The notes beneath the pieces were generated by a model. The model saw only the letters and a list, made by a program, of their open reading frames with translations. It was not told the DNA's origin and did no database searches. From assembly GCA_950054155.1 (NCBI GenBank), contig CATLOT010000031.1:1-41301 (forward strand): a DNA stretch of 41,301 nt. Reading direction: 5' to 3'. Origin of the DNA: an uncultured Bacteriovoracaceae bacterium (lineage in GTDB: Bacteria; Bdellovibrionota; Bacteriovoracia; Bacteriovoracales; Bacteriovoracaceae). Position numbers and translations under genes: made by a program. Every line of letters begins with the position of its first letter. Positions within the stretch are counted from its first letter, which is position 1. This document shows positions 1-9,188 of this stretch, piece by piece.

Positions 1-18
1 GCTTGCTTTCACCAACAT
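1..18 (-). CDS. Start of a further operon gene, cut by window edge
   Basis: An ATG at 18 on the minus strand is preceded by AAGGAG ten bases upstream and opens the reading MLVKAS before the window ends. A GTG at 12 is another possible start. The previous gene stops at 56, so this would be the next gene of the flagellar operon, after a gap of 37 bases. Only six codons are visible, so nothing can be said of its function. Confidence 0.35.
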
Positions 19-55
19 GATAACAAATCTCCTTCCTGGATTTTTGGAAAATAAT

Positions 56-946
56 TTAGCTTTGAATTAGCGAGAAAAGATCAAAATTCAAAACTTTCGT
101 TCCCTCTGATGAATACGTAATTTCATCAGCTGAAGCCCTCTTTATTATTAAGGATAAGGGACGAAAGAGAAAGGGAAAATGGAAAACAATCCAATCCTTT
201 TCTGTGAGTAATGAACTTTTTTGCTCGGCCGTTGACTCGCATGCCACAAGGTCTTTATTGAGGTAAAAAACTTGGTGATTTCCAAGCTGTGAAAATGATT
301 CATTGGGGATGAGAAAGCTCTCCATTGTACCTGACAATTTCAGTGTCTTTTTATTATCAAGGGGCACCAGCACGCCTGCGTTCTCACTGTTCTTGAGGTG
401 ACAAGTAAACTTTATTGAAAAGCTCCCCTCCTCATTTGTCTCAAAGACTTTAAAGGTGAAGAGCATATTCTTTTTAAAGAATTTTCGTGTCAATTTATAG
501 GACTCTTCTCTCAACTCCTCAAAGTTAAGGTCATGAGGAATTTCTCCTGTTACAGAAAAACAATCATTATAAAGCCAAATTTTAATCGTCTTTTGAAATT
601 GAAAGAGCTTCGTCGCCTCACAGAGTAAGGGAAAGGTTTCGACGATATCATCTAATTGATCGAGGCTCGCATCATCTAAGCCATTAATCAGGTTAACCTG
701 ACAGCCAGCTCCTGCATTTCGAAAGAAATCCTTCACCTGATTCTTAAGCTCATTTTCAAAGAGACGAGTGAGATGACGAAAATCCTTCTTATCTAAAGAA
801 GGCTGATTTCTATTATTTTCAATTTCGTGGAAATGATAGTGAAGTCTTTCAATTAAAGGATAGAGGGAGGCATCTCCTAAACTATAGAGGTCCTCAAGAG
901 TACTAAGCCCTTGTTCTATGTTCGTCCTAAACAGAGAATCTCCCAC
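56..946 (-). CDS. Unknown protein at the end of the flagellar operon
   Basis: 296 aa, not recognised. I chose the GTG at 946 because AAAGGA lies six bases upstream; a TTG one codon earlier is too close to that site. It is soluble, with no signal peptide or membrane helix. The N-terminal part is helical and rich in charged and aromatic residues. The middle and C-terminal parts alternate short hydrophobic strands, suggesting a mixed alpha/beta or beta-rich domain. It begins 19 bases after the fliA stop on the same strand, so it should be co-transcribed with the flagellar genes. A role in motility, or in control of FliA or FlhG, is only a guess from position. Confidence 0.75.
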   Translation of the reverse strand: MGDSLFRTNIEQGLSTLEDLYSLGDASLYPLIERLHYHFHEIENNRNQPSLDKKDFRHLTRLFENELKNQVKDFFRNAGAGCQVNLINGLDDASLDQLDDIVETFPLLCEATKLFQFQKTIKIWLYNDCFSVTGEIPHDLNFEELREESYKLTRKFFKKNMLFTFKVFETNEEGSFSIKFTCHLKNSENAGVLVPLDNKKTLKLSGTMESFLIPNESFSQLGNHQVFYLNKDLVACESTAEQKSSLLTEKDWIVFHFPFLFRPLSLIIKRASADEITYSSEGTKVLNFDLFSLIQS

Positions 947-965
947 CAAAAATCCTTTAGTTTAT

Positions 966-1751
966 TTAGCTTGCGAGGTCTTCAGGTGCCTCAAAAGCCG
1001 TTCTAAGCTTAGTTTTAAGTTTAATAATTGCCTGTGTATGAAGCTGAGAAACCCTAGACTCAGTAACATCGAGAACTGAGCCAATCTCTTTAAGGTTAAG
1101 GTCTTCATAGTAATAAAGGGAAAGCACAAGTCTTTGCTTCTCTGGAAGTGACTTAATCCCCTCTTTAATTTTATCTCTAACATTCTTATAGCTTACTGCA
1201 GTGAATGGGTTCGCAGAGCGGCTGTCTTCCATAAGACCGGCCATAAGCTTCTTATCACCCCTATTAAAAGAGGCTGAATCATCAATATTAAGAAGAGAAA
1301 CAGACTTTGATTTGTTAAGAAGATCATGGAATTCCTCTTGAGTGCACTCAAGAGCTTTACACATTTCCTCATCTGTCGCTGGACGACCCAGATCAGATTC
1401 AAGCTTGGCATAAGTCCTCTCAACGAGTTTTGCCTTTTCTCTTACAGAGCGTGGAACCCAGTCTTGAGCACGAAGCTCATCGAGGATAGCCCCTCTTACT
1501 CTGAATTCTGCGTATGTCTTAAATTTGTTATCTCTCGTAGGGTCATATTTATCAATCGCATCCATAAGGCCAATAACGCCACATGAAATGAGATCATCTA
1601 GTTCAATATTAGAAGGAAGTCTTGCCGCGATCTTTTGGGCAATAAACTTAACAAGGGGTGCATACTCAATAATAATTTCGTCTTTCGTCTTGGGATCAAT
1701 ATCAGTTTTGTAATCTTTAAGATTTTTAAGTTTCTTAGAGAGAGAAGACAT
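966..1751 (-). CDS. fliA: Flagellar sigma factor FliA (sigma-28)
   Basis: 261 aa, normal for the family. It directs RNA polymerase to class 3 flagellar, chemotaxis and related promoters of the TAAAGTTT-N11-GCCGATAA type. Region 2 is clear at residues 27-100 (EYAPLVKFIAQKIAARLP, the core-binding DLISCGVIGLMDAI, and FKTYAEFRVRGAILDELRAQDW for -10 recognition). Region 4 is at about 200-250 (LPEKQRLVLSLYYYEDLNLK, then ESRVSQLHTQAI). I use the ATG at 1751, since AAGGAG is seven bases from it but only one base from the ATG at 1757. It follows flhG by 18 bases. A matching promoter lies in this window before the glycine-rich gene at 22,197-23,852. No anti-sigma factor FlgM is visible. Confidence 0.96.
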   Translation of the reverse strand: MSSLSKKLKNLKDYKTDIDPKTKDEIIIEYAPLVKFIAQKIAARLPSNIELDDLISCGVIGLMDAIDKYDPTRDNKFKTYAEFRVRGAILDELRAQDWVPRSVREKAKLVERTYAKLESDLGRPATDEEMCKALECTQEEFHDLLNKSKSVSLLNIDDSASFNRGDKKLMAGLMEDSRSANPFTAVSYKNVRDKIKEGIKSLPEKQRLVLSLYYYEDLNLKEIGSVLDVTESRVSQLHTQAIIKLKTKLRTAFEAPEDLAS

Positions 1752-1769
1752 CGACATACTCCTTGTCTG

Positions 1770-2660
1770 TTAAATTGATTGAACTTCATGTTCTTGACTA
1801 AAACCTTGGATCCCATTGAGGAGAAAACCAAACTCGTCGCCCGTACCAATGTCTTTCTCGGTAAATTTATTAAGGACATTATTAAATGCGTTATTTATTT
1901 TCGAATCGGCAACTTTGAACAGTTCCCGATCAAATTGATCGATATTTTGATTATAAAAAGGTATTGCGCCCAATACTTCTAAGCGGCAATCAAGATACCT
2001 TTCGGCAGTTTCTAAGAAGGTTTTAGTTAAACGTTCAGTTTGTTTATCACCAGACACTTTATTAAAAATGAGATGGTGGTCACGCACTCCAAACTTATGA
2101 CTAAGAACCTTAATTAAGGAGTAGCTGTCAGTGATGGATGATTTATCAGGAGTAATGATGACAAAGCGATGATCACAGAAATTTGTTAAAGCACAAACCT
2201 CTTTTGTGAGTCCAGCAGGGCAATCGAGGACAACACTATCGTACTCAGCACCATGAGCAGTAATGACATCAATAACAAGTCTCTCTATCGCACAGTTTGA
2301 ATCGAAGAGATCAAAATTTCCATTACAGGCACTTAAGAGATGAAAATCGCCATCTTTATCGAGAGCTTCATCAAAAGATATCTTGCTTTGTAGGAGATCC
2401 CAGAACTTATCGGCGACAGGGAATCCCAGCTTCACTGCAGTGTTGGCAAGGTTATAGTCGCAATCGATAAGTAAAACCCGCTCCCCTCTAGCAACAAGGG
2501 TTTTTGCAAGTTTAATAGCAACAGAGGTCTTTCCAACTCCGCCCTTTCCACTTGCGACAGCGATTGTTTTTGTTCTTCTCTTGGGTGTGCGAAGGGCGAG
2601 AGTCCCTTCAAAATTCGAATTGTGGGAAAGTAACCACTCCCGGGGTGTCTTCCTTGACAT
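1770..2660 (-). CDS. flhG: FlhG (FleN/YlxH), MinD-like ATPase controlling flagellar number
   Basis: 296 aa. It is a deviant Walker A ATPase of the ParA/MinD family that works with FlhF to set flagellar number and place; in polar flagellates it limits the cell to one flagellum. The P-loop is SGKGGVGKTS at about residues 37-46. DCDYNLANT is the Walker A-prime region and VVLDCPAGL the Walker B region. The N-terminal MSRKTPREWLL stretch resembles the short segment ahead of the ATPase core that in FlhG contacts FlhF, although the usual DQA(x)2LR form is not obvious. Start: the ATG at 2660 has AGGAG five bases away, better than the in-frame ATG at 2681. It sits between flhF and fliA, the usual order. 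Confidence 0.94.
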   Translation of the reverse strand: MSRKTPREWLLSHNSNFEGTLALRTPKRRTKTIAVASGKGGVGKTSVAIKLAKTLVARGERVLLIDCDYNLANTAVKLGFPVADKFWDLLQSKISFDEALDKDGDFHLLSACNGNFDLFDSNCAIERLVIDVITAHGAEYDSVVLDCPAGLTKEVCALTNFCDHRFVIITPDKSSITDSYSLIKVLSHKFGVRDHHLIFNKVSGDKQTERLTKTFLETAERYLDCRLEVLGAIPFYNQNIDQFDRELFKVADSKINNAFNNVLNKFTEKDIGTGDEFGFLLNGIQGFSQEHEVQSI

Positions 2661-2708
2661 GCCTTCTCCTAAAATCTCCATCCTAGAGATTCTGGTTAAG
2701 TTAAAAAC

Positions 2709-4166
2709 TTAGTTTAAATTAAACATTCCAGCTAAAATTCTTTCACCTGTCGCTGACTCAATATCCTCTGGAATCACTTCACCAGTTCCAAAGAACTTAA
2801 GGGGAAGGTTTGGAAATTCTTCACAGATATTAAAGAGAGCGCCATAGTTTAAACATAAATCAATATTCGTAATAATGAGACCGTCAGAAAGGTTCTGATA
2901 GGTCGAAACCACTCTTCTATTATAGATTTCAGAATGAATTGCCGAAAGGCAGACCATAACTTCCACGTTGCCAAATGATCGTCTTACACCATCGATGAAC
3001 TTCTTTGTGTCATTCAATTCAGTTTGGTTATTGCGATAGTCAACAATCACACTTTGACCCGCTTCTACTGACTTTCTAATAGCAGAAACGACCTCCGGAA
3101 TTGTGGTCACTTTCTGCACTTGGAGGTCAAACATATTTTCCGTGAAGGACTTATCCTTTCCTGGCTGATACTGAATGAGAACACTGTCCTTTTTGAGAGC
3201 ACCAAGTTTATAGAGCATTGAGGTTTGCCCACAACTGCTATCAGAGACAAGGACCGTCAGAAAAGGTGTCTCACTCCCCTCTAAGTTTGAAAACTGAGGC
3301 ATTGCCGTGGGAATGCGCTCTAGCATTTCCCTTAGGGCAAATTCAAAGACCACATCAATATCTTGAAGTTCTGATTCATTGAGTTCAAAGCTAGCTTTTT
3401 TAATGATTTCATTAACCGTAGTTTCTGCGATTGAGAGGCTTCTGAGCGTCGTTCTCAATTGAAATAACCCATGAGGCTCACGCTTATCAAGTCTTTCCAC
3501 ATTCTTCGTGAGTTCGTAGAGACGCTTTTCAAGCTCATCAATTTTCTTTCTTTGATCTTCAATCACTCTAGTATTCTCGTGAGAGCGTTCAGAGTTCTTT
3601 TCAATTTTAGGTTCAGCAATTTCTTCGAAGTGAAACTCTTCTTCCTCTTGATGTACTCTTGATACTGGCTCATGCTGTGCAGGTTTCATTTCTTGGCGAC
3701 TAGGAATCTCAACTTGAGAGGGACGGTGTCCTAGGGCCTGATCAGAAGCTCCACCAGAGAGAAAATCATCGAGACTATTTCTGACCTTGCCACCAAATTC
3801 TTTTACAGATTGCACCTGCTTATTAAGGCCCATATTGGCATATCCTTGTCCTTGCGTTGGCTCAGTATTATGGCCTTGCGAAGAGCGGTTATCAATATGC
3901 CCATCAATCATCTGACTAATATAATTGGAATTTCCCTCGTAGAATTTTTCTCTAGAGTCATCATCAAGAGACCGATCGACACGAGACTTACGAGTATAGT
4001 TCTTCTCGGAAATAGCAGCCGTAATTTCGACTCTATTCTTTTTGAAGGCGCCTTTTAGCCCTTTATTTGTCACTGTTTTGAGAATGATGGCGTCTGGGCC
4101 TAATTCTCTTTTAATTGATTTGAGCGCTTCGTCCAATGAATCGGCTTCAAATTTTCTCACATACAT
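2709..4166 (-). CDS. flhF: FlhF, SRP-type flagellar placement protein with lost GTPase motifs
   Basis: 485 aa. FlhF is the third SRP-type GTPase; it marks the site of flagellar assembly, usually the pole. The N-terminal B domain is normal (MYVRKFEADSLDEALKSIKR, then ELGPDAIILKT). A charged, low-complexity linker covers residues 60-200, followed by the helical N domain at about 200-290. The G domain (about 298-485) is recognisable by length and by its C-terminal end (FFGTGEVIPEDIESA), but its nucleotide motifs are gone. The P-loop reads VSDSSCGQTS instead of GxxGxGKT. The DTAG switch reads DYRNN. The TKxD specificity motif reads TNID. RBS GAGG lies seven bases before the ATG. One base separates it from flhA, so translation is coupled. 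It may bind nucleotide poorly or not at all. Confidence 0.93.
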   Translation of the reverse strand: MYVRKFEADSLDEALKSIKRELGPDAIILKTVTNKGLKGAFKKNRVEITAAISEKNYTRKSRVDRSLDDDSREKFYEGNSNYISQMIDGHIDNRSSQGHNTEPTQGQGYANMGLNKQVQSVKEFGGKVRNSLDDFLSGGASDQALGHRPSQVEIPSRQEMKPAQHEPVSRVHQEEEEFHFEEIAEPKIEKNSERSHENTRVIEDQRKKIDELEKRLYELTKNVERLDKREPHGLFQLRTTLRSLSIAETTVNEIIKKASFELNESELQDIDVVFEFALREMLERIPTAMPQFSNLEGSETPFLTVLVSDSSCGQTSMLYKLGALKKDSVLIQYQPGKDKSFTENMFDLQVQKVTTIPEVVSAIRKSVEAGQSVIVDYRNNQTELNDTKKFIDGVRRSFGNVEVMVCLSAIHSEIYNRRVVSTYQNLSDGLIITNIDLCLNYGALFNICEEFPNLPLKFFGTGEVIPEDIESATGERILAGMFNLN

Positions 4167-4167
4167 A

Positions 4168-6243
4168 CTACAACCTCACCGTCCCTAGTGATCTAATGTT
4201 AGCTTCTGGACTTAATTCGTTGTGGCTAACAACGACTAAGTTTGGAATAAATTTTTCTGTTAATCGCTTAAAGTGACCGCGAATAACTGGAGAGCAGAGC
4301 ACGACCATCTTCTCTCCCATATTAGTTGCCTCCTCAATCTTCTCATTCAAACTCGCAAGGATTGTCTGTGTCACTTTAGGGTCTAAAGAGACCTGCTGAC
4401 CTTGTTCTGTTTGAATAATATTTTGAGCAATCGACTCCTCAATTCCCCTATCTAAAGTAAAGAGTGGGATATCTCCCTGGTCTCCACTGATCGACTGAGT
4501 GATCGTTCTATACAGGGACTGCCTTACCATTTCTGTAAGAGAGTCCGTGTCCTTTATTGTAGCACCATACTCGGCCAGTGTCTCCAGAACTGTACGAAGA
4601 TCGCGAATTGACACGCCCTCTCTAAGCAAATTCTGTAAAACTTTCAGGACTTGTCCCATAGTTAAAATGTCGGGAATTAAGTCTGATACAATCTTCGGAT
4701 AATGTTCTTTAAACGTCTCTAAAAGACCCACTAATTCCTGACGACCGAAGAGCTCGTGAACGTTAGATTTGAGTATTTCAGTCAAGTGAGTCGCCATAAC
4801 AGTCGAGAGATCCACTACAGTATAACCATTGTACTGAGCATCCTCTTTTTGATCCTCACCAATCCACACAGCTGGAAGTCCGAAAACAGGCTCAGTCGTC
4901 TCAATTCCGTCCACTGGTTCAATAATCCCACCTGGGTCCATTGCAAGGTAGTGGTCAGTCATAAGATCGCCTTCTGCAACCTTAACACCTTTAATTTTAA
5001 CGTTATAGCCACCAGGCTTAAGCTCAAGATTATCTTTGATTCGTACACTAGGAATGATTACACCCCAGTCAATCGCAAATTGCTTACGGATATGAGTGAT
5101 CCTCTCAAGAAGATCACCATTTTGCTCAGAGTCCACCAGATTCACAAGACCATAACCAACCTCAAGCTCAACAAGTTCAAGACTGAGGAGATCCTCAAGG
5201 TTCTCAGGCTTCTCACTAACCTCTTCATTTTGAGCGCGCTTGGCATCTTCTTTTTCCTTAGCATCCCACTGCTCAATTTTGTAAGCAGTAGCCACTAATA
5301 TGAGCCCCATTGAAATAAAAGGAAGCTTGGGCAGACCTGGTATAGCAGCAAAGACAAGGAGTGTGCCAGCCGCCATATAAATAGCCTTGGGGTGAACTTT
5401 AAATTGTTTGCCAATTTGAGAGCCAAGATTATCATCACTTGTATTTCTTGTGGCGATAACACCAGCGGCAGTCGAAATGATGAGGGCTGGAATTTGAGAG
5501 ACGAGACCATCCCCAATTGTTAAGAGAGTGAAGACTCTCGTCGCTTCGTCTACGCCCATACCGTTTTGAGCAACGCCAACAATAATTCCACCGATAATGT
5601 TAACCGCAGTAATTAAAATACCTGCAATCGCATCACCGCGAACAAACTTACTCGCACCATCCATAGAACCGTAGAAGTCGGCTTCTTCAGCGACTTCACG
5701 TCTTCGCCGCTTCGCCTCTGAGTCATCAATAAGACCGGCGTTAAGGTCAGCATCAATCGCCATTTGCTTACCTGGCATCGCATCTAACGTAAATCGGGCT
5801 GCGACCTCAGCAACACGACCAGCACCCTTGGTGATAACCATAAAGTTGATAATCACAAGAATGATAAAGACGATAATACCGACAACGTAATTGCCTTCAA
5901 CGACGAACTCACCAAAGGAGCGAATAATTTCACCAGCGGCCTGTGTCCCTTCTCCACCACCACGCAGAAGAATATTTCTCGTTGAGGCCACGTTCAAACT
6001 CAACCTAAAGAGAGTTGTAACGAGAAGAACTGAAGGAAAAGTTGAGAAATCTAATGGCTTCTTACTATAAACAGAAACCAAAAGAATCATAATACTGATA
6101 CTGAGAGTTAGAGCGAGAAGAAGGTCAAGAAGCATTGGCGGGATCGGGACGATCATAACCGCTAAAATGAGAAGAAGTCCTACAGCGACGGTGAGATCCG
6201 AATTATCACTGAAGAAGCTGAATTTCTTGAAGAACCCATCCAT
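4168..6243 (-). CDS. flhA: FlhA, flagellar type III export gate
   Basis: 691 aa, normal length. FlhA forms a nonameric ring under the export gate, uses ion motive force for export and binds chaperone-substrate complexes with its cytosolic domain. About eight membrane helices fill residues 15-330. The FHIPEP family signature is intact at about 160-215 (DADLNAGLIDDSEAKRRRRE, FYGSMDGASKFVRGDAIAG). The cytosolic domain begins after a charged linker (EQWDAKEKEDAKRAQNEE) at about 322-345 and runs to the end. RBS AAGGA is nine bases before the ATG. It lies 24 bases after flhB. Confidence 0.98.
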   Translation of the reverse strand: MDGFFKKFSFFSDNSDLTVAVGLLLILAVMIVPIPPMLLDLLLALTLSISIMILLVSVYSKKPLDFSTFPSVLLVTTLFRLSLNVASTRNILLRGGGEGTQAAGEIIRSFGEFVVEGNYVVGIIVFIILVIINFMVITKGAGRVAEVAARFTLDAMPGKQMAIDADLNAGLIDDSEAKRRRREVAEEADFYGSMDGASKFVRGDAIAGILITAVNIIGGIIVGVAQNGMGVDEATRVFTLLTIGDGLVSQIPALIISTAAGVIATRNTSDDNLGSQIGKQFKVHPKAIYMAAGTLLVFAAIPGLPKLPFISMGLILVATAYKIEQWDAKEKEDAKRAQNEEVSEKPENLEDLLSLELVELEVGYGLVNLVDSEQNGDLLERITHIRKQFAIDWGVIIPSVRIKDNLELKPGGYNVKIKGVKVAEGDLMTDHYLAMDPGGIIEPVDGIETTEPVFGLPAVWIGEDQKEDAQYNGYTVVDLSTVMATHLTEILKSNVHELFGRQELVGLLETFKEHYPKIVSDLIPDILTMGQVLKVLQNLLREGVSIRDLRTVLETLAEYGATIKDTDSLTEMVRQSLYRTITQSISGDQGDIPLFTLDRGIEESIAQNIIQTEQGQQVSLDPKVTQTILASLNEKIEEATNMGEKMVVLCSPVIRGHFKRLTEKFIPNLVVVSHNELSPEANIRSLGTVRL

Positions 6244-6267
6244 GGTCTCTTATCCTTATCTCTTAGC

Positions 6268-7350
6268 CTATTCTAAGGCTTTTTGTTTTCTCTTAAGCTT
6301 ATAAACAAATGCTAAAACTTCTGCCACGGCCTTATAAAGGGTGCGCGGTACACTATCCCCTACCTTCGCTGTCTTATAAAGAGCTCGGGCAAGAGGAACA
6401 TTTTCAACTACAGGTACATTATGTTGCTTCGCAATTTCTCTAATCTTAAGTGCAAGATTATCAGCACCCTTACCTATAACCTGAGGGCTGATCATTTCCA
6501 TTGAGTCATATTTAAGAACAACGGCAAAGTGAGTTGGATTGGTCACAACAACATCAGCCGTTGGGATATCGGCCATCATTCTCTTTGTGGCCATTTCCCT
6601 TTGGACAGCACGAATACGCTGTTTAATTTCTGGGTTACCGTCTTGTTCTTTGTGCTCTTTCTTCGCCTCTTCTTTGGTCATCTTCAGCTTGTTCTGATAG
6701 CTAATTTTCTGATAAGCAAAATCAGCCACGGCAATAACAAGGAAAGCTCCAATAATAGAGAAGGCGATTTTGGCGAAGAACCATCTCGCATGAAAGAAGC
6801 CCTCCACAAAAGAAACGTGAAAATAGCCTTGAAAAGTATGAAGGTCATCTTTCATGATGTAATAGACCACAGAAAGAATAAAGATAAATTTAAAGACTGC
6901 TTTAATCGCCTCGACCAGACTTTTGATAGAAAAGAGCTTCTTAATTCCATTAATAGGGTTGATGCGATCTGGTTTAAACTCTAGAACTTCCGTACTAAAG
7001 AGAAAGCCAATTTGAGCGACATTCGCGATAATTCCTACGCTAAAAGCTGTTAAAAGAACAGGAGCAACACACTTGCCTGCTGTCGTCATTGTTTTAAGAA
7101 GTATTGTTTTGATACTTTTTTCTGAATAAGCAAAGGCGACATCAAGTGTATAAAGCCACTCAACAAAGCTACTGAGAGTTTCAAAGATATAAACGATTGA
7201 TAGCATAAGCGTCAGGATCGATGCAGAAAGCACCAATACCGAAGTAAGTTCACGAGAACTCGCGACCTCACCACGTTTACGGAATTGGTCAATCCTATGC
7301 TGACTCGGCTCTTCCGTTTTTTCCTGATCTGAATCGAATTCTTCAGCCAC
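6268..7350 (-). CDS. flhB: FlhB, substrate-specificity switch of flagellar export
   Basis: 360 aa. FlhB switches the export apparatus from rod/hook to filament substrates after self-cleavage. The cleavage motif NPTH is present at residues 271-274, with cleavage expected between N271 and P272. The N-terminal EKTEEPSQHRIDQFRKRGEV and the four membrane helices at about 35-210 match the family. The charged linker KLKMTKEEAKKEHKEQDGNP precedes the C-terminal domain. It starts with GTG at 7350, with AAGGA six bases upstream. It begins 12 bases after fliR. Confidence 0.98.
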   Translation of the reverse strand: MAEEFDSDQEKTEEPSQHRIDQFRKRGEVASSRELTSVLVLSASILTLMLSIVYIFETLSSFVEWLYTLDVAFAYSEKSIKTILLKTMTTAGKCVAPVLLTAFSVGIIANVAQIGFLFSTEVLEFKPDRINPINGIKKLFSIKSLVEAIKAVFKFIFILSVVYYIMKDDLHTFQGYFHVSFVEGFFHARWFFAKIAFSIIGAFLVIAVADFAYQKISYQNKLKMTKEEAKKEHKEQDGNPEIKQRIRAVQREMATKRMMADIPTADVVVTNPTHFAVVLKYDSMEMISPQVIGKGADNLALKIREIAKQHNVPVVENVPLARALYKTAKVGDSVPRTLYKAVAEVLAFVYKLKRKQKALE

Positions 7351-7362
7351 TAGTTATCCTTA

Positions 7363-8142
7363 CTAAACGAGGAATTGAAACCATTCCCCAAGCTTGTCCG
7401 TATAAATTTGAAAAGCTACTCTAAAAAACTCACCTGAGCTTGAAGCAAACACAAGTAGACCTAGTCCTATATTCACAACAAAACTCACCATAATGACATT
7501 CATTTGCGGAACTGTTCTGGCAATAATCCCAAGAACAGTCATAATAAACATATTTGTAAAGATGAGAGGGCTCGCTAAAAGAAGGGCTGAGAGAAAGATT
7601 CCCTTGAACACTCCCAAGAAATACTCGGGGCTTGATGCCATCTTTCCAAGATCATAGGCATGGATACTAAAGAAGCTATTAAAAATCCCCTTAAACATAG
7701 GAAGTAAAGCACCTGAGCTTAAGATAATGACAATCATGGTCCATTTTAAAACCTGCTCAAAAGGACCAATTCGACTGGCACTTTGAGGATCAAAGTATGC
7801 TACTGCTCCAAAGCCGATCTGCTGAGTGATAATAGACCCAGAGGCCGTAAAAAGTCCCATTAGACACTTCACTAAATAGCCAATGAGAAGACTTACTGAG
7901 GCATAGAATATTGTTAATGCCCAGAAATTATCCACACCAAGGTAAACCATATCCTTGTAAACCTCACCTTTAACCATTGGGAAAAAGGCGTAGCTAAGAA
8001 TCAAGCTAAAGAGAACTTTGACGAGATTAGGAATACTAACATTATCAAAGATAGGCAGTTGAATGACGATAAAGAGCCATCTTGTAAAGACAAGCCAAAA
8101 ACAGGTCAAAGCTTGAATGTCTGAAACGGCTACATTAATCAA
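7363..8142 (-). CDS. fliR: FliR, flagellar export gate protein
   Basis: 259 aa, six membrane helices, usual length. FliR joins FliP5 and FliQ4 to make the helical export gate core in the basal body. Family hallmarks include FGAVAYFDPQSASRIGPFEQ in the middle and the conserved NMFIMTVLGIIARTVPQMNV stretch near the fifth helix. Translation starts at a TTG at 8142, which has GGAG five bases upstream; the next in-frame ATG is far downstream, so the TTG is the best choice. It begins 11 bases after fliQ. Confidence 0.97.
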   Translation of the reverse strand: MINVAVSDIQALTCFWLVFTRWLFIVIQLPIFDNVSIPNLVKVLFSLILSYAFFPMVKGEVYKDMVYLGVDNFWALTIFYASVSLLIGYLVKCLMGLFTASGSIITQQIGFGAVAYFDPQSASRIGPFEQVLKWTMIVIILSSGALLPMFKGIFNSFFSIHAYDLGKMASSPEYFLGVFKGIFLSALLLASPLIFTNMFIMTVLGIIARTVPQMNVIMVSFVVNIGLGLLVFASSSGEFFRVAFQIYTDKLGEWFQFLV

Positions 8143-8153
8143 TCAATCTCCTC

Positions 8154-8429
8154 TTAGTTTTGGTTTACGATTTCTGGAATCTGAATAATAAGTTCTTTGG
8201 TAAAAGTCGTGAGCATCTCCGACATCCATGGTGCAAAGATAACCATAGCCCCTACAATCACAAGGATCTTGGGAATAAAAGAAAGAGTTTGCTCATTAAT
8301 CTGAGTGACCGCCTGAAAGAGGGAAACCAAAATACCCATGACCAATGCGCCAAGGAGCATCGGAGAGGCGACATAAAGAGTTACTTTAATGGCCTGATTC
8401 GTAATTTCTGAGAAAATTTCATAACCCAT
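8154..8429 (-). CDS. fliQ: FliQ, flagellar export gate protein
   Basis: 91 aa, two membrane helices forming a hairpin (residues about 14-40 and 50-76). Conserved features are the SPMLLGALVMGILVSLFQAV helix and QINEQTLSFIPKI, which marks FliQ and its virulence homologues. It packs around the FliP/FliR core. RBS AAGGG is eight bases before the ATG at 8429. Eleven bases separate it from both fliP and fliR. Confidence 0.97.
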   Translation of the reverse strand: MGYEIFSEITNQAIKVTLYVASPMLLGALVMGILVSLFQAVTQINEQTLSFIPKILVIVGAMVIFAPWMSEMLTTFTKELIIQIPEIVNQN

Positions 8430-8440
8430 CTAGCTAACCC

Positions 8441-9175
8441 TTAGTGAAACGATCTTAAAATTGAACCTGTAACAAGCTGCCAGCCATCAACAAGAACAAA
8501 GAGTAATAATTTAAAAGGAAGAGAAACAACAACTGGAGGGAGCATCATCATCCCCATCGCCATTAAAACTGAGGCCACAACCATATCCAGGATGAGAAAT
8601 GGGATGTAAAGGAGAAAGCCAATTTGAAAGGCAGTCTTAAGCTCACTAATAATAAAGGCCGGAATCAAATAATGAATAGGAACATCGTTAACAGTAGCAG
8701 GGGCTTTATCCCCAGTAATGTCATAGAAGAGTCCGATATCAGCCTTTCTCACCTGCTTAGACATAAAGTCTCTGAGGTGAATCTCCATCACGCCAAGAGC
8801 TTGCTCAGTTGTGATTTGTTTTTTCACATAGGGTTGAATCCCTTGATTATAAATCGCCGTCCCAGTGGGCTTCATTACAAAAATCGAAAGAAACAGAGCA
8901 AACCCCACGAGAAGCTGATTCGGAGGCAGGTTCTGCGTCCCGATGGCCTGCCTCATAAAAGAGAGGACAACAATAATTCTCGTAAAGCATGTACAGAGAA
9001 TCAATATAGCTGGCGCCATTGTCAAAACGGTAAAGAGGATTAAGACCTGCATGGTATCAACGAGATCAGTCCCCTGACCAAAGTTAACACTTAAACCAGG
9101 AAGCCCAACATTTCCTTGTTGGGCGCTCACTGCGGTAGCAGAAAGTAACAATAATGTGGCGATGATTCCCTTCAC
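8441..9175 (-). CDS. fliP: FliP, flagellar export gate protein
   Basis: 244 aa. FliP forms a pentamer at the centre of the export gate. It has a cleavable-looking signal peptide (MKGIIATLLLLSATAVSAQQ), typical of FliP. Four membrane helices follow, with the family segments ILCTCFTRIIVVLSFMRQAI and VASVLMAMGMMMLPPVVVSL. It starts with GTG at 9175, with GGAAG five bases upstream. It is 13 bases downstream of fliO, whose product usually helps FliP assemble. Confidence 0.98.
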   Translation of the reverse strand: MKGIIATLLLLSATAVSAQQGNVGLPGLSVNFGQGTDLVDTMQVLILFTVLTMAPAILILCTCFTRIIVVLSFMRQAIGTQNLPPNQLLVGFALFLSIFVMKPTGTAIYNQGIQPYVKKQITTEQALGVMEIHLRDFMSKQVRKADIGLFYDITGDKAPATVNDVPIHYLIPAFIISELKTAFQIGFLLYIPFLILDMVVASVLMAMGMMMLPPVVVSLPFKLLLFVLVDGWQLVTGSILRSFH

Positions 9176-9188
9176 TCTTTCTTCCCAG

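Noticed and set aside
2408-2415. GCCGATAA on the minus strand, like a sigma-28 -10 box
   Set aside because: It lies inside flhG coding sequence, has no matching -35 box and encodes conserved residues.
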